A program made the translations under genes and the position numbers. The notes beneath the pieces are model-generated. The model worked only from the letters and a program-made list of their open reading frames with translations, did not search any database and was not told the origin of the DNA. A stretch of DNA of 64,000 bases, taken from assembly GCF_024346055.1 (NCBI RefSeq), contig NZ_JAGQCH010000002.1, positions 124,001 through 188,000 of the forward strand, given 5' to 3'. This DNA is from Cyanobium sp. Cruz CV13-4-11. GTDB lineage: Bacteria > Cyanobacteriota > Cyanobacteriia > PCC-6307 > Cyanobiaceae. Positions 47,011-56,873 of this stretch are shown here, in pieces. Every line of letters begins with the position of its first letter. Position 1 is the stretch's first letter.

Positions 47011-47927
47011 CAGCTGGGGGGCGCCGCCTGGGGAGGCAACTCCAGGGAGATCGGCCCCAGCAGCGAGCGGCGGAAATCATCCAGCAGGCGCTGGGCCATG
47101 CGGGCCGTGTCGCCGCTGGTGTGGCGGGCCGCACTCGCTGTCAGCCAGGCGGCGGGGTCCGAAACCCCGGGGGAGATCGCCACCCCATAACGCCGCTCCA
47201 GCAGCCCGGGGGCCACCCCGGCGGCTGCCACCGACTCCAGCTGGGGCAGTAGCCGCAGAAAGGCCAGGGCCACGGCCTCGCCGTCGTAGGAGGCCTGGCC
47301 GATGTCGTCACAGAGGGCCAAGCGCAACCCGGCCAGCTGGTCATCGAGACGCGGGGGCAAGACGCCGGGGGCATCGAGCAGATCCAGGTCCTGGCCCAGC
47401 CGCACCCAGCGCAGGCTGCGGGTAACGCCGGCCCGGCGGGCGCTCTCCACCACCTTCTGGCGCACCAGCCGGTTGATCAGCGCCGACTTGCCGACGTTGG
47501 GGAAGCCCAGCATCAGGGCCCGCACGGGGCGCGGCTTCATGCCGCGGCCGGCCCGGCGGGCGTTGAGCGACTCCCCGGCCCGGATCGCCGCCTGCTGCAA
47601 TTGCTTGACGCCGGTGCCCACCTTGGCGTCGCACCACCACGGCACCTCCCCCCGCTCGCGGAACCAGCCGTCCCAGGCCAGGCGGGCCGCGGCGCTGACC
47701 ATGTCGCGGCGGTTGATCACCAGCAGATGCTGCTTGCCCCGGATCCAGCGCTGCAGGCGCGGGTGCCCGGTGGCCAGGGGGATACGGGCATCACGCACCT
47801 CGATCACCAGATCCACCTTCTCCAGGTTGGCGCTGAGGGCCTTCTCCGCCTTGGCGATGTGGCCGGGATACCACTGGATCGGTGGGGCGGCCGTGCTGAG
47901 GCGGACTGTGTCGCCGACGTCCGGCAT
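47010..47927 (-). CDS. RbgA/YlqF-type ribosome biogenesis GTPase
   Basis: 305 residues. A circularly permuted GTPase: the G4-like NRRD comes first (about residue 72), then GFPNVGKSALINRL (G1), GVTRS (G2) and DAPG (G3). The N-terminal WYPGHIAKAEKAL is the RbgA hallmark. It acts in late maturation of the 50S subunit. It lies between a universal stress protein gene and the pseudouridine synthase, each junction sharing one base (TGATG). Confidence 0.93.
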   Translation of the reverse strand: MPDVGDTVRLSTAAPPIQWYPGHIAKAEKALSANLEKVDLVIEVRDARIPLATGHPRLQRWIRGKQHLLVINRRDMVSAAARLAWDGWFRERGEVPWWCDAKVGTGVKQLQQAAIRAGESLNARRAGRGMKPRPVRALMLGFPNVGKSALINRLVRQKVVESARRAGVTRSLRWVRLGQDLDLLDAPGVLPPRLDDQLAGLRLALCDDIGQASYDGEAVALAFLRLLPQLESVAAAGVAPGLLERRYGVAISPGVSDPAAWLTASAARHTSGDTARMAQRLLDDFRRSLLGPISLELPPQAAPPS

Positions 47928-48310
47928 CAGGGCACCACCAGCACCGGACAGGGCGCCAGCTGCAGCACCCGGGCGGCGGTGCTCTGGTGGTCGCCCTCCA
48001 GGGTGATGCCCCGGGTGCCCATGACGATCACGTCGGCATTGATTTCATCGGCCACGTCACCGATCACGAAGGCCGGCTTTCCCTCCCGCTCCAGCACCTC
48101 GCAGGCCACACCGGCCTGGGTGAAGCTGGCCCGGGCCTGCTCCAGCAGCCGGGCCACATCGGCTGGATCGTGCATCACCCCTTCTTCGGCCTCCACCACC
48201 GAGAGGAGCACGATGCGACTGCCATGGCGCTGGGCGAGCTGCAGCGCCACGGCCGCCGTTTCCATCGTCTGGCGGCTCTGGTCGATGGGGAACAGGACGG
48301 TGTCGAACAT
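47927..48310 (-). CDS. universal stress protein (UspA family)
   Basis: 127 residues, one Usp domain: [20 protein letters not shown] at the N-terminus, a middle VIVMGTRG, and the C-terminal ATP-binding pattern G-x2-G-x9-S modified to [20 protein letters not shown], close to the consensus. A cytosolic stress-linked nucleotide-binding protein. It is the first gene of the minus-strand trio with rbgA and the pseudouridine synthase, and diverges from pgk with 140 bases between starts. Confidence 0.88.
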   Translation of the reverse strand: MFDTVLFPIDQSRQTMETAAVALQLAQRHGSRIVLLSVVEAEEGVMHDPADVARLLEQARASFTQAGVACEVLEREGKPAFVIGDVADEINADVIVMGTRGITLEGDHQSTAARVLQLAPCPVLVVP

Positions 48311-48450
48311 GGCAGAAGGCCCAGCTTCCTTGTCCTAGCGCCGACCGTTGCGGCCGCCCGGGATGGGAGGTGGGAAGAACCGAATCGTGCCGGTGGCAAG
48401 GCGGGAGGGGCCGGGGGCTAATCTCCGTGCGCCTTCCCTTACACGTAACC

Positions 48451-49656
48451 ATGGCGAAGCGATCCCTCTCCAGTCTCAACGCCGATGATCTCCGCGGCAA
48501 GCGGGTTCTGGTCAGGGTCGACTTCAACGTGCCCCTCGACGACGCCGGCGCCATCACGGACGACACCCGCATCCGGGCCGCCCTGCCCACCGTGCGCCAC
48601 CTCATCGACCACGGCGCCCGGGTGCTGCTGGCCGCCCACTTCGGCCGGCCCAAGGGCCAGGTGAATGAGGCCATGCGCCTCACACCGGTGGCGGCCCGCC
48701 TCAGCGAGCTGCTGGGCAAACCCGTGACCAAGACCGACAGCTGCATCGGCCCCGACGCCGAGGCCAAGGTGGCCGCCATGGCCGATGGCGATGTGGTGCT
48801 GCTCGAGAACGTGCGCTTCTTCGCTGAGGAAGAGAAGAACGACGCCGGCTTCGCCGAAAAGCTGGCCGACCTGGCCGATGTTTATGTGAACGACGCCTTC
48901 GGCGCCGCTCACCGGGCCCACGCCTCCACAGAGGGCGTCACCAAGTATCTGAGCCCCAGCGTGGCCGGTTTCCTGATGGAGAAGGAGCTGCAGTACCTGC
49001 AGGGGGCGATTGATGAGCCCAAGCGTCCCCTGGCCGCCATCGTCGGTGGCTCCAAGGTGAGCAGCAAGATCGGCGTGCTCGAGTCGCTGATCGACAAGTG
49101 CGACAAGGTGCTGATCGGCGGCGGCATGATCTTCACCTTCTATAAAGCGCGCGGCCTGGCGGTGGGCAAGTCCCTGGTGGAGGAGGACAAGCTGGAACTG
49201 GCCAAGGAACTCGAAGCCAAGGCGGCCGCCAAGGGCGTCCAGCTGCTGCTGCCCACCGATGTGGTGCTGGCCGACAACTTCGCCCCCGACGCCAACAGCC
49301 AGACCACGGCGATCGACGCCATCCCCGACGGCTGGATGGGCCTGGACATCGGCCCCGATTCGGTCAAGGCCTTCCAGGCTGCCCTGGCCGACTGTCAGAC
49401 CGTGATCTGGAACGGCCCCATGGGCGTGTTCGAGTTCGACGCCTTCGCCGCCGGCACCAACGCCATCGCCCACACCCTGGCCGAGCTCAGCGCCAAGGGC
49501 TGCTGCACGATCATCGGCGGCGGTGACTCCGTGGCCGCCGTGGAGAAGGTGGGTGTGGCCGACAGGATGAGCCACATCTCCACCGGCGGCGGCGCCAGCC
49601 TGGAGCTCCTGGAAGGCAAGGTGCTGCCGGGCGTGGCCGCCCTCGACGAGGCCTGA
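48451..49656 (+). CDS. pgk: phosphoglycerate kinase
   Basis: 401 residues. Interconverts 3-phosphoglycerate and 1,3-bisphosphoglycerate with ATP, used in the Calvin cycle and glycolysis. Signatures: [10 protein letters not shown] near the N-terminus, [18 protein letters not shown]-like [28 protein letters not shown], and the C-terminal [16 protein letters not shown] nucleotide loop with [14 protein letters not shown]. The ATG at 48451 comes directly before [20 protein letters not shown], the normal start for cyanobacterial enzymes. Confidence 0.97.
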   Translation: MAKRSLSSLNADDLRGKRVLVRVDFNVPLDDAGAITDDTRIRAALPTVRHLIDHGARVLLAAHFGRPKGQVNEAMRLTPVAARLSELLGKPVTKTDSCIGPDAEAKVAAMADGDVVLLENVRFFAEEEKNDAGFAEKLADLADVYVNDAFGAAHRAHASTEGVTKYLSPSVAGFLMEKELQYLQGAIDEPKRPLAAIVGGSKVSSKIGVLESLIDKCDKVLIGGGMIFTFYKARGLAVGKSLVEEDKLELAKELEAKAAAKGVQLLLPTDVVLADNFAPDANSQTTAIDAIPDGWMGLDIGPDSVKAFQAALADCQTVIWNGPMGVFEFDAFAAGTNAIAHTLAELSAKGCCTIIGGGDSVAAVEKVGVADRMSHISTGGGASLELLEGKVLPGVAALDEA

Positions 49657-49687
49657 GGCGGGCGCCCCCCTGGGGTTGGCGACGGGC

Positions 49688-50080
49688 CTAGATCGTCGCC
49701 TTCGCTGCCCTGGCGGAGGAGCCCGTCCTGTCCTGACGTGGGGGCAGGCCGAAGCGGGCCCTGAGGGCCTGGGCCTCGGATCGGATCTCGGCCTGGAACC
49801 GCTCTCGGGCCTGCTTCTCCTGCCGCTCACAGGTCTGGAAGGCCTCCCAGGTGCTGGCAGCCGCAATGCAGCGATCGGCCTCCTGAAGGATGGCGATACG
49901 GGCCGCGTGGCTGCGGCGCTCCAGGTCGCGACGCGCCTGGAACATCTCCTGGCGCTGCTCTAGACGGAAGCGTCGCAGGCCCTCCCCGGGAGCCTGGCTC
50001 TGGGCCAGGACCGAAGCAGGCAGGGCGACCAGGACCAGCGGCAGCAACACCTCGGACAGGCCGCGATGGCGTGGCTTCAT
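49688..50080 (-). CDS. small secreted helical protein with two cysteines, copy A
   Basis: 130 residues from the ATG at 50080. Signal peptide ([17 protein letters not shown]), then a helical, Arg/Gln/Glu-rich domain with [18 protein letters not shown] followed by W-E-A-F-Q-T-C, that is, two cysteines 14 apart in a pattern shared with the protein at 50174-50608. It ends with a charged tail. The size, periplasmic location and helix content recall CpxP/Spy-type chaperones, but no LTxxQ motif is plain. It follows the two-component genes on the same strand. Confidence 0.75.
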   Translation of the reverse strand: MKPRHRGLSEVLLPLVLVALPASVLAQSQAPGEGLRRFRLEQRQEMFQARRDLERRSHAARIAILQEADRCIAAASTWEAFQTCERQEKQARERFQAEIRSEAQALRARFGLPPRQDRTGSSARAAKATI

Positions 50081-50173
50081 GACGGCGGCGGAATGGTTTG
50101 GGACAAGCTTGGGATGAAAACCTGTCCCAACGGCAACCGGCCAAGCCGAAGCCATGACCGGATGTGACCGGCC

Positions 50174-50608
50174 TCAGAGAGTCCCGGGGTTGCCGGGGCG
50201 GCCCTCACCCCATTTCCCTTTGCGGTCACCCTTGCTCCATTGGGGCAGGGGAATGCCGTTGCGCTCCAGCAGTGCTTTCATGGCGGCCCGATGCTGCTCA
50301 CGCTGGCGCTGGGTGGCGTCACGCTGGGCTTTCATGCAGGCCCACAGGGCATCGCTGCTGCCCGCGGCGGACAGGCAGCGCTCGCCGCTCTGCAGGATGG
50401 CGATGCGGGCCTGGTGATCACTGATCGCCAGGCGCTTCTGCTCGGGAAAGATCTTCTGCATCTGGGCAGGCGTGGGCCGTCCAGCCTCGGAGGGGCCGCT
50501 CTGGGCCAGGGCGACACCGGTGGAGCCGATGACCGCGGCCAGGACGGCAATCCGCAGGGGTTGAAGCAGGTGGGAGGGCATGGGAGGAATTGTCTTGAAC
50601 ATTTCCAT
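50174..50608 (-). CDS. small secreted helical protein with two cysteines, copy B
   Basis: 144 residues from the ATG at 50608; in-frame ATGs at 50602 and 50581 are alternatives. Signal peptide (LRIAVLAAVIGSTGVALAQ), then PTPAQMQKIFPEQKRLA and a block ARIAILQSGERCLSAAGS followed by S-D-A-L-W-A-C, homologous to the copy downstream. The tail is basic and glycine-rich. It sits between the histidine kinase gene and copy A. The paired cysteines probably form a disulfide in the periplasm. Family not known to me. Confidence 0.75.
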   Translation of the reverse strand: MEMFKTIPPMPSHLLQPLRIAVLAAVIGSTGVALAQSGPSEAGRPTPAQMQKIFPEQKRLAISDHQARIAILQSGERCLSAAGSSDALWACMKAQRDATQRQREQHRAAMKALLERNGIPLPQWSKGDRKGKWGEGRPGNPGTL

Positions 50609-50679
50609 CGTGACCGGCAGGTGTGACGGCAATCGGACTGGCTGAGGTCCAGCTGTGACCGGATGCGACTGATGGCATC

Positions 50680-52083
50680 TCACTCGCCCGGCAGGGGCCA
50701 GGCCCTCAGGGCCACGGCGAAACGTCCCAGCGGCGGCTCGGCGCTGGCTGGCGCCTCCAGGCGGCGCAGATCACCGCCATGGTCGCGGGCCACCTTGGCG
50801 GCGATGGCCAGGCCCAGGCCGCAGTGCCCCTCACCGCCGCGGGCCTGGTCGAGCCGCTGGAAGGGGGTCATGGCCTTCTGCCACTGCGCCGGGGCGATGC
50901 CCTCGCCAGAGTCCCAGACCTGGATCTCGAAGCCGCTCTCCACGGGTCCGTCCTCGCCGTTGGCAGACGCCGCCCCGTCCGCCGGGCCCAGGGGCCGCAG
51001 CACCAGCCGCAGGGGCGGCCGGCCATAGGTGAGGGCGTTATCGAGCAGGTTGCCCACCGCCCGCGCCAGCGCGATCGGCCGCACCCGCCGCACCAGGGGC
51101 TCCAGATCCAGCTCCAGGGGCACCTCGCCCACCGATGCCGCCGACTCCGCCACCAGGGCATCGAGCGGCACCAGCACGGGACTTTCCCCGGCTTCGGCCC
51201 CGGCGAAGATCATGAACTGGCGGATGATCCGCTCGATCGAGCGGATGTCGGCCTGGGCCCGCTCCAGCGCCTGGGGCGCCATCGGCCCCTCAGCGGCGAG
51301 GGCCAGGCGCAGGCGCAGCCGGGTCAGGGGGCTGCGCAGGTCGTGGGCGATGCCCGCCAGCATCGTGGTGCGCTCCCGGCCGGAGTCCTCCAGCCGCAGC
51401 AGCATGGCGTTGAAGCGGGCCATCAGCTGCCGCACCGCCGGGGCGCCCTGGTCCGGCAGGGCCTCGGGCAGGGCTTCGAGGCCCACGTCGGCCAGGGCCA
51501 CCTGCAGGCGGGTCAGGGGGCGCTGGATCTCCAGCGTCAGGAACAGCAGCAGGGCCCCGAGCGCCCCCAGGCCGATGGACAGGGAGAGCAGCAACGGATC
51601 GGGCGGCCAACCGCGCGGTGAGGGCAGGGAGACGAACAGCCACACCGGCTCGAGCGGTGAGGCCATTTCCACCCATACCCCCCGCCGGGGGGAGAAGGCG
51701 GGCTGCACCGCCGGACAACGGCCCAGCCGGCGGCACAGCTCCGCCTGCAACCGCTGGGTCTGCCAGCGCAACCGCCGATCCCCCCGGCCCACCCTGGCCG
51801 GTGTCGCCGCCGATTCCGGCCGGCGACCCACCACCAGTTGCATGCCGCTGATCTGGCCGAGCACCTCCGGGCTGAAGCGCTCCAGGGCCACCTCCCCCAG
51901 CACCAGGTTCGACGCCACCTCCGAGCCCGTCTGGATCAGCTGCTGCTGGGCCAGGCGGCGGCCCAGCAGCAGCTGCAGCAGCAGCAGGCTGAGGGCGGCC
52001 GCACCGGTGCCCGCCAGCAGGTACGCCAGCGTGCGCCCCAGGGACGGCCGCCAGGGGCGCTCAGGACTGGCGGGGCTTGCCAT
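50680..52083 (-). CDS. EnvZ-type sensor histidine kinase
   Basis: 467 residues. Two membrane helices (about 18-42 and 165-187) flank a periplasmic sensor of about 120 residues; a HAMP domain follows (IQRPLTRLQVALADVG), then the H-box GIAHDLRSPLTRLRLRL with His247, the N-box AVGNLLDNALTYG, and G-boxes DSGEGIAP and CGLGLAIAAKVARDHGG. It autophosphorylates and passes phosphate to the regulator encoded just upstream, with which its gene overlaps by 23 bases. The stimulus is unknown. Confidence 0.92.
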   Translation of the reverse strand: MASPASPERPWRPSLGRTLAYLLAGTGAAALSLLLLQLLLGRRLAQQQLIQTGSEVASNLVLGEVALERFSPEVLGQISGMQLVVGRRPESAATPARVGRGDRRLRWQTQRLQAELCRRLGRCPAVQPAFSPRRGVWVEMASPLEPVWLFVSLPSPRGWPPDPLLLSLSIGLGALGALLLFLTLEIQRPLTRLQVALADVGLEALPEALPDQGAPAVRQLMARFNAMLLRLEDSGRERTTMLAGIAHDLRSPLTRLRLRLALAAEGPMAPQALERAQADIRSIERIIRQFMIFAGAEAGESPVLVPLDALVAESAASVGEVPLELDLEPLVRRVRPIALARAVGNLLDNALTYGRPPLRLVLRPLGPADGAASANGEDGPVESGFEIQVWDSGEGIAPAQWQKAMTPFQRLDQARGGEGHCGLGLAIAAKVARDHGGDLRRLEAPASAEPPLGRFAVALRAWPLPGE

Positions 52084-52786
52084 CGGGGACGAACACGTAG
52101 CCGTAGCCCCAGACCGTCTGCACATAGCGAGGCCGGGCTGGCTCCGGTTCGATCAGCCGCCGCAGCCGCGACACCTGCACGTCCATGCTGCGGCTGTCGG
52201 TGTCGCTGCCGGGGCCCCGGGCCAGTTCGATCAACCGCTCCCGGGACAGGGGCCGGTGGGGGTGCTGCACGAAAGCCGCCAGCAGGGCGAACTCACCGCC
52301 GGTGATCGTCAGGGCTTCCCCCTGGCGCTCCAGGGTGCGGGCCGCCAGATCCACCTCCAGGTCGCCGAAGCCGATCCGGGCCCCGTCGGGCTGGGGCAAT
52401 CCACCGGGGAGGCTGCCGCGACGCCGCAGCACCGCTTCGATCCGGGCGGTCAGCTCCCGGGGCAGGAAGGGTTTGGCCAGGTAGTCATCGGCCCCCTGCT
52501 CCAGGCCGATGATCCGGTCCACCGCATCGGCCCGGGCCGTGAGCATCAGCACCGGCAGGTCGTCGTCCCCGTCCCGCAGACGCCGCAGCAGGCTGAGGCC
52601 GTCATCGCCGGGCAGCATCAGGTCGAGCACCAGCAGATCAGGGCGCTGGCCCTCGAGCCGGGCCATCAGCTGGGCGCCATCGCCCATGCAGCGGACCTCG
52701 TAGCCCTGGTCCCCCAAGTAGGTGGACAGGAGATGGCGCAGATCCGGGTCGTCATCCACCACCCAGATCCGATGCGGTCGGCCCAT
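52061..52786 (-). CDS. OmpR-type response regulator
   Basis: 241 residues. Receiver domain with the acidic pocket VVDDDPD, phosphoacceptor Asp55 in LLVLDLMLPG, Thr in LTARAD and Lys105 in LAKPF; then a winged-helix DNA-binding domain (LTITGGEFALLAAFVQHPHR, VQTVWGYGYVF). It should control transcription when phosphorylated by the overlapping sensor kinase. It starts three bases after the stop of a secreted-protein gene, so all four or five genes here may be one transcript. Confidence 0.94.
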   Translation of the reverse strand: MGRPHRIWVVDDDPDLRHLLSTYLGDQGYEVRCMGDGAQLMARLEGQRPDLLVLDLMLPGDDGLSLLRRLRDGDDDLPVLMLTARADAVDRIIGLEQGADDYLAKPFLPRELTARIEAVLRRRGSLPGGLPQPDGARIGFGDLEVDLAARTLERQGEALTITGGEFALLAAFVQHPHRPLSRERLIELARGPGSDTDSRSMDVQVSRLRRLIEPEPARPRYVQTVWGYGYVFVPDGKPRQS

Positions 52787-52789
52787 GGT

Positions 52790-53581
52790 TCAGGGCTCGA
52801 GCGATTGGCGATCGGCAACGACGCGCACCCGCTTGGTGGCGCTGACGATGCCGTCGGGGTGCACCAACAGCACCGCCCAGGTCTGGGAACCGGGGGACAG
52901 GGGGGCCTGCACGGTCTTGAACAGTCCGCCGCCGCCGAGGGCACCGAGCTCCATGCTCGGGCTGGTCATCGTGGCCTGCTGCTGGGGGGTGATCGCCGCA
53001 ATGCCCCCCGCCGCGAGGGCGCCGTCGAGGGGATCGTCGAAAATCACGTCGACGTCGTAGCGCTGGCCGGTCAGCACGGCGTCGGGGATCAGCAGGCTCA
53101 CCGGCAGCGGCTTGTCGCCGCTGCGCAGCAGCGACCGCTCCCGCAGCACCGTCTGGCCATTGATGCGGGTGCCATCGCTCTGCAGGGACAGCTGTTGCTC
53201 CGCCTCCAGCCGGTAGGTGGTGCCGCCCTGGCGCCGGGTGCCGTCCACCCGGAGGGTCACCGTGGGCTGGCCGTTGCGCATCTGGGTGCCGCTGCGCAGC
53301 TGCCAGCGGGCATCGGGAAACTGCTGGCGCAGCAGACGGCGTCGGGTCTCCAGCTGGGCGGGATCCAGCCCGGGGCCGGCCTGAAGCAACGCGGCCAGGG
53401 CGGTGTCGGAGCTGCTGTTGAGGGCGCTTTCGAGGGCCTGGAGCTGGGCAGGGGAAGGGGGAGCCGCCAGGGCGGGGGCCACGCCAACGCCGACCAGCGC
53501 CATGGTGGCCAGGAGGGTACCGAGCAGCTGCGGCGACCGAACCGGGGACAGGGGGGCGTTCAGCGGGCGGTACGGGGCCAT
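52790..53581 (-). CDS. secreted protein of unknown function upstream of the two-component genes
   Basis: 263 residues with a signal peptide (LLGTLLATMALVGVGVAPAL, cleavage near ALAA). A helical section (about 40-85) is followed by beta-rich sequence with a repeated G-T-R/Q-x-R-L-E-A pattern and a C-terminal stretch SQTWAVLLVHPDGIVSATKR. No cysteine pair. I do not recognise a family. It ends three bases before the response regulator start and may be part of the signal input or a target of the same system. Confidence 0.7.
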   Translation of the reverse strand: MAPYRPLNAPLSPVRSPQLLGTLLATMALVGVGVAPALAAPPSPAQLQALESALNSSSDTALAALLQAGPGLDPAQLETRRRLLRQQFPDARWQLRSGTQMRNGQPTVTLRVDGTRRQGGTTYRLEAEQQLSLQSDGTRINGQTVLRERSLLRSGDKPLPVSLLIPDAVLTGQRYDVDVIFDDPLDGALAAGGIAAITPQQQATMTSPSMELGALGGGGLFKTVQAPLSPGSQTWAVLLVHPDGIVSATKRVRVVADRQSLEP

Positions 53582-53658
53582 GGAGAGGGAGGGAACCGGG
53601 GCGGCGGTGAGCGGACCGGAATCGGCTTTTAAGTTAGGCGCGCTTGTCCCACCCGCCC

Positions 53659-54741
53659 ATGCCGACCCTGTTGATCGCCGCCAGCGGCACGGGTGGCCAC
53701 CTGTTCCCCGCCCTGGCGGTGGCCGAAGCCCTGCCCGCCGACTGGCAGGTGCACTGGGTGGGGGTACCGAATCGGCTCGAGACCGAGCTGGTCCCCAGCC
53801 GTTACCCGCTGCACATGGTGCGGGCCGGCGGCCTGCAGGGCCGGGGGCTGCGCAAGCTCTGGAACCTGCTGCAGCTGCTGCTGGCCGTGCTGCCGATGCG
53901 GCGCCTGATCCGGCGGGAGGGGGTGAGCGTGGTGTTCAGCACCGGGGGGTACATCGCCGCGCCGGCGATCCTGGCCGCCCGCTGGTGCGGGGTGCCGGTG
54001 GTGCTGCATGAGAGCAACGCCATCCCCGGGCGGGTGACCCGGCTGCTGGGCCCCCTGTGCACGCGGGTGGCGGTGGGGCTTCCCCAGGCGGCCGAGCGGC
54101 TGCCCCGCTGCCGGCCCCTGGTCTGCGGCACCCCGGTGCGGCGGGACTTTCTCACCCCCACCCCCCTGCCGGAGTGGGTGCCCGGAGGCGACGGTCCCCT
54201 GCTGCTGGTGATGGGGGGCAGCCAGGGGGCCCTGCGCCTCAACCGCATGGTGCGGCCCCTGCTGCCGCCGCTGGCGGCCAGCGGCTGCCGCGTCGTGCAC
54301 CTCACCGGCAGCCAGGATCCCGAGGCCGGAGCGCTGCGCCTCGACGGGGTGGTGGAGCGGGCCTTCAGCGATGAGCTGCCGGGCCTGCTGCAGCACTGCG
54401 ATCTGGCCATCAGCCGGGCCGGCGCCGGCAGCCTCAGCGAACTGGCGGTGTGCGGCACTCCGGCGATCCTGGTGCCCTTCCCGGCGGCCGCCGACCGGCA
54501 TCAGGACGCCAATGCCGCCGCCGCCGCCAGCCTGGGGGCCGCGGTGATCGTCTGGCAGCACGAGCCCGGCGAGCCCGCCCTGGAGCGGACCGTGTGGCGG
54601 TTGCTGGGGCCGCGCCTGCGGGGCACCGCCGCTGGGGCCGATCCCCTGGAGCCGATGCGGGACGGCATGGCCTCCCTGGCGGTGCGGGATGCCGACCGGC
54701 GGCTGGTGCAGGTGCTGGAGCAGCTCATCAGCCGCGCCTGA
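53659..54741 (+). CDS. murG: UDP-N-acetylglucosamine transferase MurG
   Basis: 360 residues. Adds GlcNAc to lipid I to make lipid II in peptidoglycan synthesis, on the inner face of the membrane. GT28 features: [17 protein letters not shown] (first G loop), [39 protein letters not shown], and [20 protein letters not shown] with the UDP-binding residues. I chose the ATG at 53659; a TTG at 53644 is possible. It overlaps the converging aminotransferase gene by 14 bases. Confidence 0.95.
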   Translation: MPTLLIAASGTGGHLFPALAVAEALPADWQVHWVGVPNRLETELVPSRYPLHMVRAGGLQGRGLRKLWNLLQLLLAVLPMRRLIRREGVSVVFSTGGYIAAPAILAARWCGVPVVLHESNAIPGRVTRLLGPLCTRVAVGLPQAAERLPRCRPLVCGTPVRRDFLTPTPLPEWVPGGDGPLLLVMGGSQGALRLNRMVRPLLPPLAASGCRVVHLTGSQDPEAGALRLDGVVERAFSDELPGLLQHCDLAISRAGAGSLSELAVCGTPAILVPFPAAADRHQDANAAAAASLGAAVIVWQHEPGEPALERTVWRLLGPRLRGTAAGADPLEPMRDGMASLAVRDADRRLVQVLEQLISRA

Positions 54742-55855
54742 TCTGCTCCAGGGCGACCAGCAGCCGCCGGTTGCCGGCCCTGTCCTGCAGGGCGATCCGC
54801 AGCCAGTTCTCCCCCAGGCCCTCGAAGGAGCGGCAGTCGCGCACCAGGATCCGGTGCCGGCGTTCCAGCGCCAGCCGCAGCGACTGGAGCGAGTCGGCCC
54901 CAGGGGTGCTCCGCACCAGCAGGTAGTTGGCGGCCGAGGGCAGGGGCTCCAGTCCGGGCACCGCCGCCAGGCGGGCCGTCAGCCAGGGGCCCTCCCCGGC
55001 CACCCAGTGCTGCACCCGCCGCTGCCAGCGCCGCAGGCCGGCCTGGTCGGCCATCAGGCCCTGCCCCACCGCCGCCGCCAGGCCGTTGACGGGCCAGGGG
55101 TCGCGCCAGGCGGCCCAGCGGGCCAGCCGCTCGGCACTGCCCAGGGCGTAACCGAGCCGCAGGCCGGCGATCGAGAACAGCTTGGTGAGGCTGCGGATCA
55201 CCACCAGGTTGGGATGGGCCGCCAGCAGCGGCACCAGCGACTGCTCCTCGCCGGCCGGCACCAGCGGCAGGAACGCCTCATCCATGATCACCAGGGCGAA
55301 CCGCTCCAGCAGGGGCTCCAGCGAGGCCCGGCTCCAGAGCTGGCCGGTGGGGTTGTGGGGATTGGTGAGCCAGAGCACGGCGGCGCCGGACCCGGCGGCG
55401 GCGACGGCGGCGACGGCCAGGGGCCAGGGGCCCGGTCCGGCCCCCGACCAGTCGAGCGGCAGCGGCAGGAGGCGCCAGGCGCCGCCCCAGCAGTCCAGGG
55501 CCCGGCGGTAGTCGGCGAAGCCCGGCGCCGGCAGCAAGCTCAGGCCAGCGGCAGCGGCGTCCCGGGCCGCCCAGGTGAACAGCTCGGCGGCCCCGTTGCC
55601 GGGCAGGACCCGGGCCGGATCCAGCCCGTGCCAGGCGGCGATGGAGTCGCACAGCGCGGTGTAGTCCCGGTCGGGATAGTCGCGCAGATCGCTGCCGAGC
55701 GCCCGCCGCAGCAGCTGCCGCAGCCGCGGTGGCGGGCCGAAGGGCACCAGGGAGGCGCTGGCATCCAGCAGCTGGTCCGGACGGCAGCCGAGGCGTCGGG
55801 CGGCCGCCTGGAGGTTGCCCCCATGGAGATCCGGCGGTTCAGGAGGCCCCGTCAC
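54728..55855 (-). CDS. CobD/histidinol-phosphate aminotransferase-like PLP enzyme
   Basis: About 375 residues, class I/II PLP fold. Features: [13 protein letters not shown] at the N-terminus (as in L-threonine-O-3-phosphate decarboxylase CobD), [22 protein letters not shown], and [20 protein letters not shown] with the PLP Lys. CobD makes the aminopropanol arm of cobalamin, and histidinol-phosphate aminotransferase works in His synthesis; HGGN favours the former. No ATG stands at a suitable place. GTG at 55855 is my choice; the frame is open to an ATG at 55942, which would overlap moxR. Confidence 0.85.
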   Translation of the reverse strand: MTGPPEPPDLHGGNLQAAARRLGCRPDQLLDASASLVPFGPPPRLRQLLRRALGSDLRDYPDRDYTALCDSIAAWHGLDPARVLPGNGAAELFTWAARDAAAAGLSLLPAPGFADYRRALDCWGGAWRLLPLPLDWSGAGPGPWPLAVAAVAAAGSGAAVLWLTNPHNPTGQLWSRASLEPLLERFALVIMDEAFLPLVPAGEEQSLVPLLAAHPNLVVIRSLTKLFSIAGLRLGYALGSAERLARWAAWRDPWPVNGLAAAVGQGLMADQAGLRRWQRRVQHWVAGEGPWLTARLAAVPGLEPLPSAANYLLVRSTPGADSLQSLRLALERRHRILVRDCRSFEGLGENWLRIALQDRAGNRRLLVALEQIRRG

Positions 55856-55908
55856 CGGGTGGGGAGCTGGCACCGGCTCCTGGGAACATTCAGGCGGTTG
55901 TAACACGG

Positions 55909-56873
55909 ATGGGCGGCGGGGCTGCTGCAATGGGGGGACCATTCGGTGCGCCGCACTCCCCCGTGCCCCCTTCCCCCCTCCAGCCGGTGATCGGCGCGAT
56001 CGGTGCGGTGCTGCTGGGCAAGGAGCACGAGGTGCGGCTGGCCCTGGCCTGCCTGCTGGCCCGCGGCCACCTGCTGATCGAGGATCTGCCCGGCATGGGC
56101 AAGACCACCCTGGCGGAGGCCCTGGCCCGCAGCTTCGGGCTCGGCTTCAAGCGGGTGAGCTTCACCAGCGACCTGCTGCCGGCGGATCTCACGGGTCTGA
56201 ACGTGTTCGACCCCGCCGCCGCCAGCTTCCGCTTCCAGCCCGGCCCCCTGTTCAGCCAGGTGCTGCTGGCCGATGAGATCAACCGGGCCAGCCCCCGCAC
56301 CCAGAGCGCCCTGCTGGAGGCGATGGCCGCCGGCAGGGTGAGCGTGGACGGCACCAGCCATCCCCTGCCCCGGCCCTTTCTGGTGATCGCCACGCAGAAC
56401 GGCCTCGACCAGGGGGGCACCTCGGCCCTGCCCGAATCCCAGCTCGACCGGTTCCTGATGCGCCTCAGCCTGGGCTACCCCCCCGCCAGGCGGAGCGGGC
56501 CCTGCTGCAGGGCGAGGGCCTGCGGCCCGACGGCCTCAGCGGCGCCTTCGGCCCCGAGGACCTGCTGGCGCTGCAGGAGCGCTGCGACCGGCAGCACTGC
56601 AGCCCCGCCCTGCTCGACTACGTGCTCGACCTGCTGGAGCGCAGCCGCCGCCAGCCGGCCCAGGGCCATCCCCTCTCCCCCCGTGCCGGTCTGGCCCTGG
56701 TGGCCGCCGCCCGCGCCTGGTCGCTGCTGGAGGGTCGCGACCATGTGATTCCGGACGACGTCCAGGCGGTGCTGGCCCCCGTCTGCGAACACCGCATGGA
56801 CGGCGGCCAGCGCGGCGGCGGCGAGGGGGAGCTGAGCCAGCGGCTTCAGGCGGGTGTCGATGGACTTCGGTAG
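55909..56873 (+). pseudogene. MoxR-family AAA ATPase, frame broken at a C7 run
   Basis: Chaperone-like AAA+ ATPase that usually works with DUF58 proteins encoded next to it. The first part is intact: [20 protein letters not shown] (Walker A), [20 protein letters not shown] (Walker B), [20 protein letters not shown]. At 56478-56484 seven C follow TA and the frame turns to nonsense; read one base back it continues as [20 protein letters not shown] and through [20 protein letters not shown] to TAG at 56873. Eight C would give a normal 321-residue protein. Starts at 55909 or 55930. Sequencing error, lesion or slippage are all possible. Confidence 0.85.
56478..56484 (+). other. C CCC CCC heptamer at the moxR frame break
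   Basis: The seven C lie in phase as C-CCC-CCC relative to the moxR frame (codons CCC at 56479-56481 and 56482-56484), which is the X-XXY-YYZ layout of minus-one slippery sites, and the shift needed to restore the protein is minus one. I see no clear stem-loop or SD-like stimulator nearby, so a base missing from the run is at least as likely. Confidence 0.5.

Noticed and set aside
51029..53632. 867-codon plus-strand frame opposite the sensor kinase and response regulator
   Set aside because: It spans three real minus-strand genes and their junctions and has typical antisense composition.
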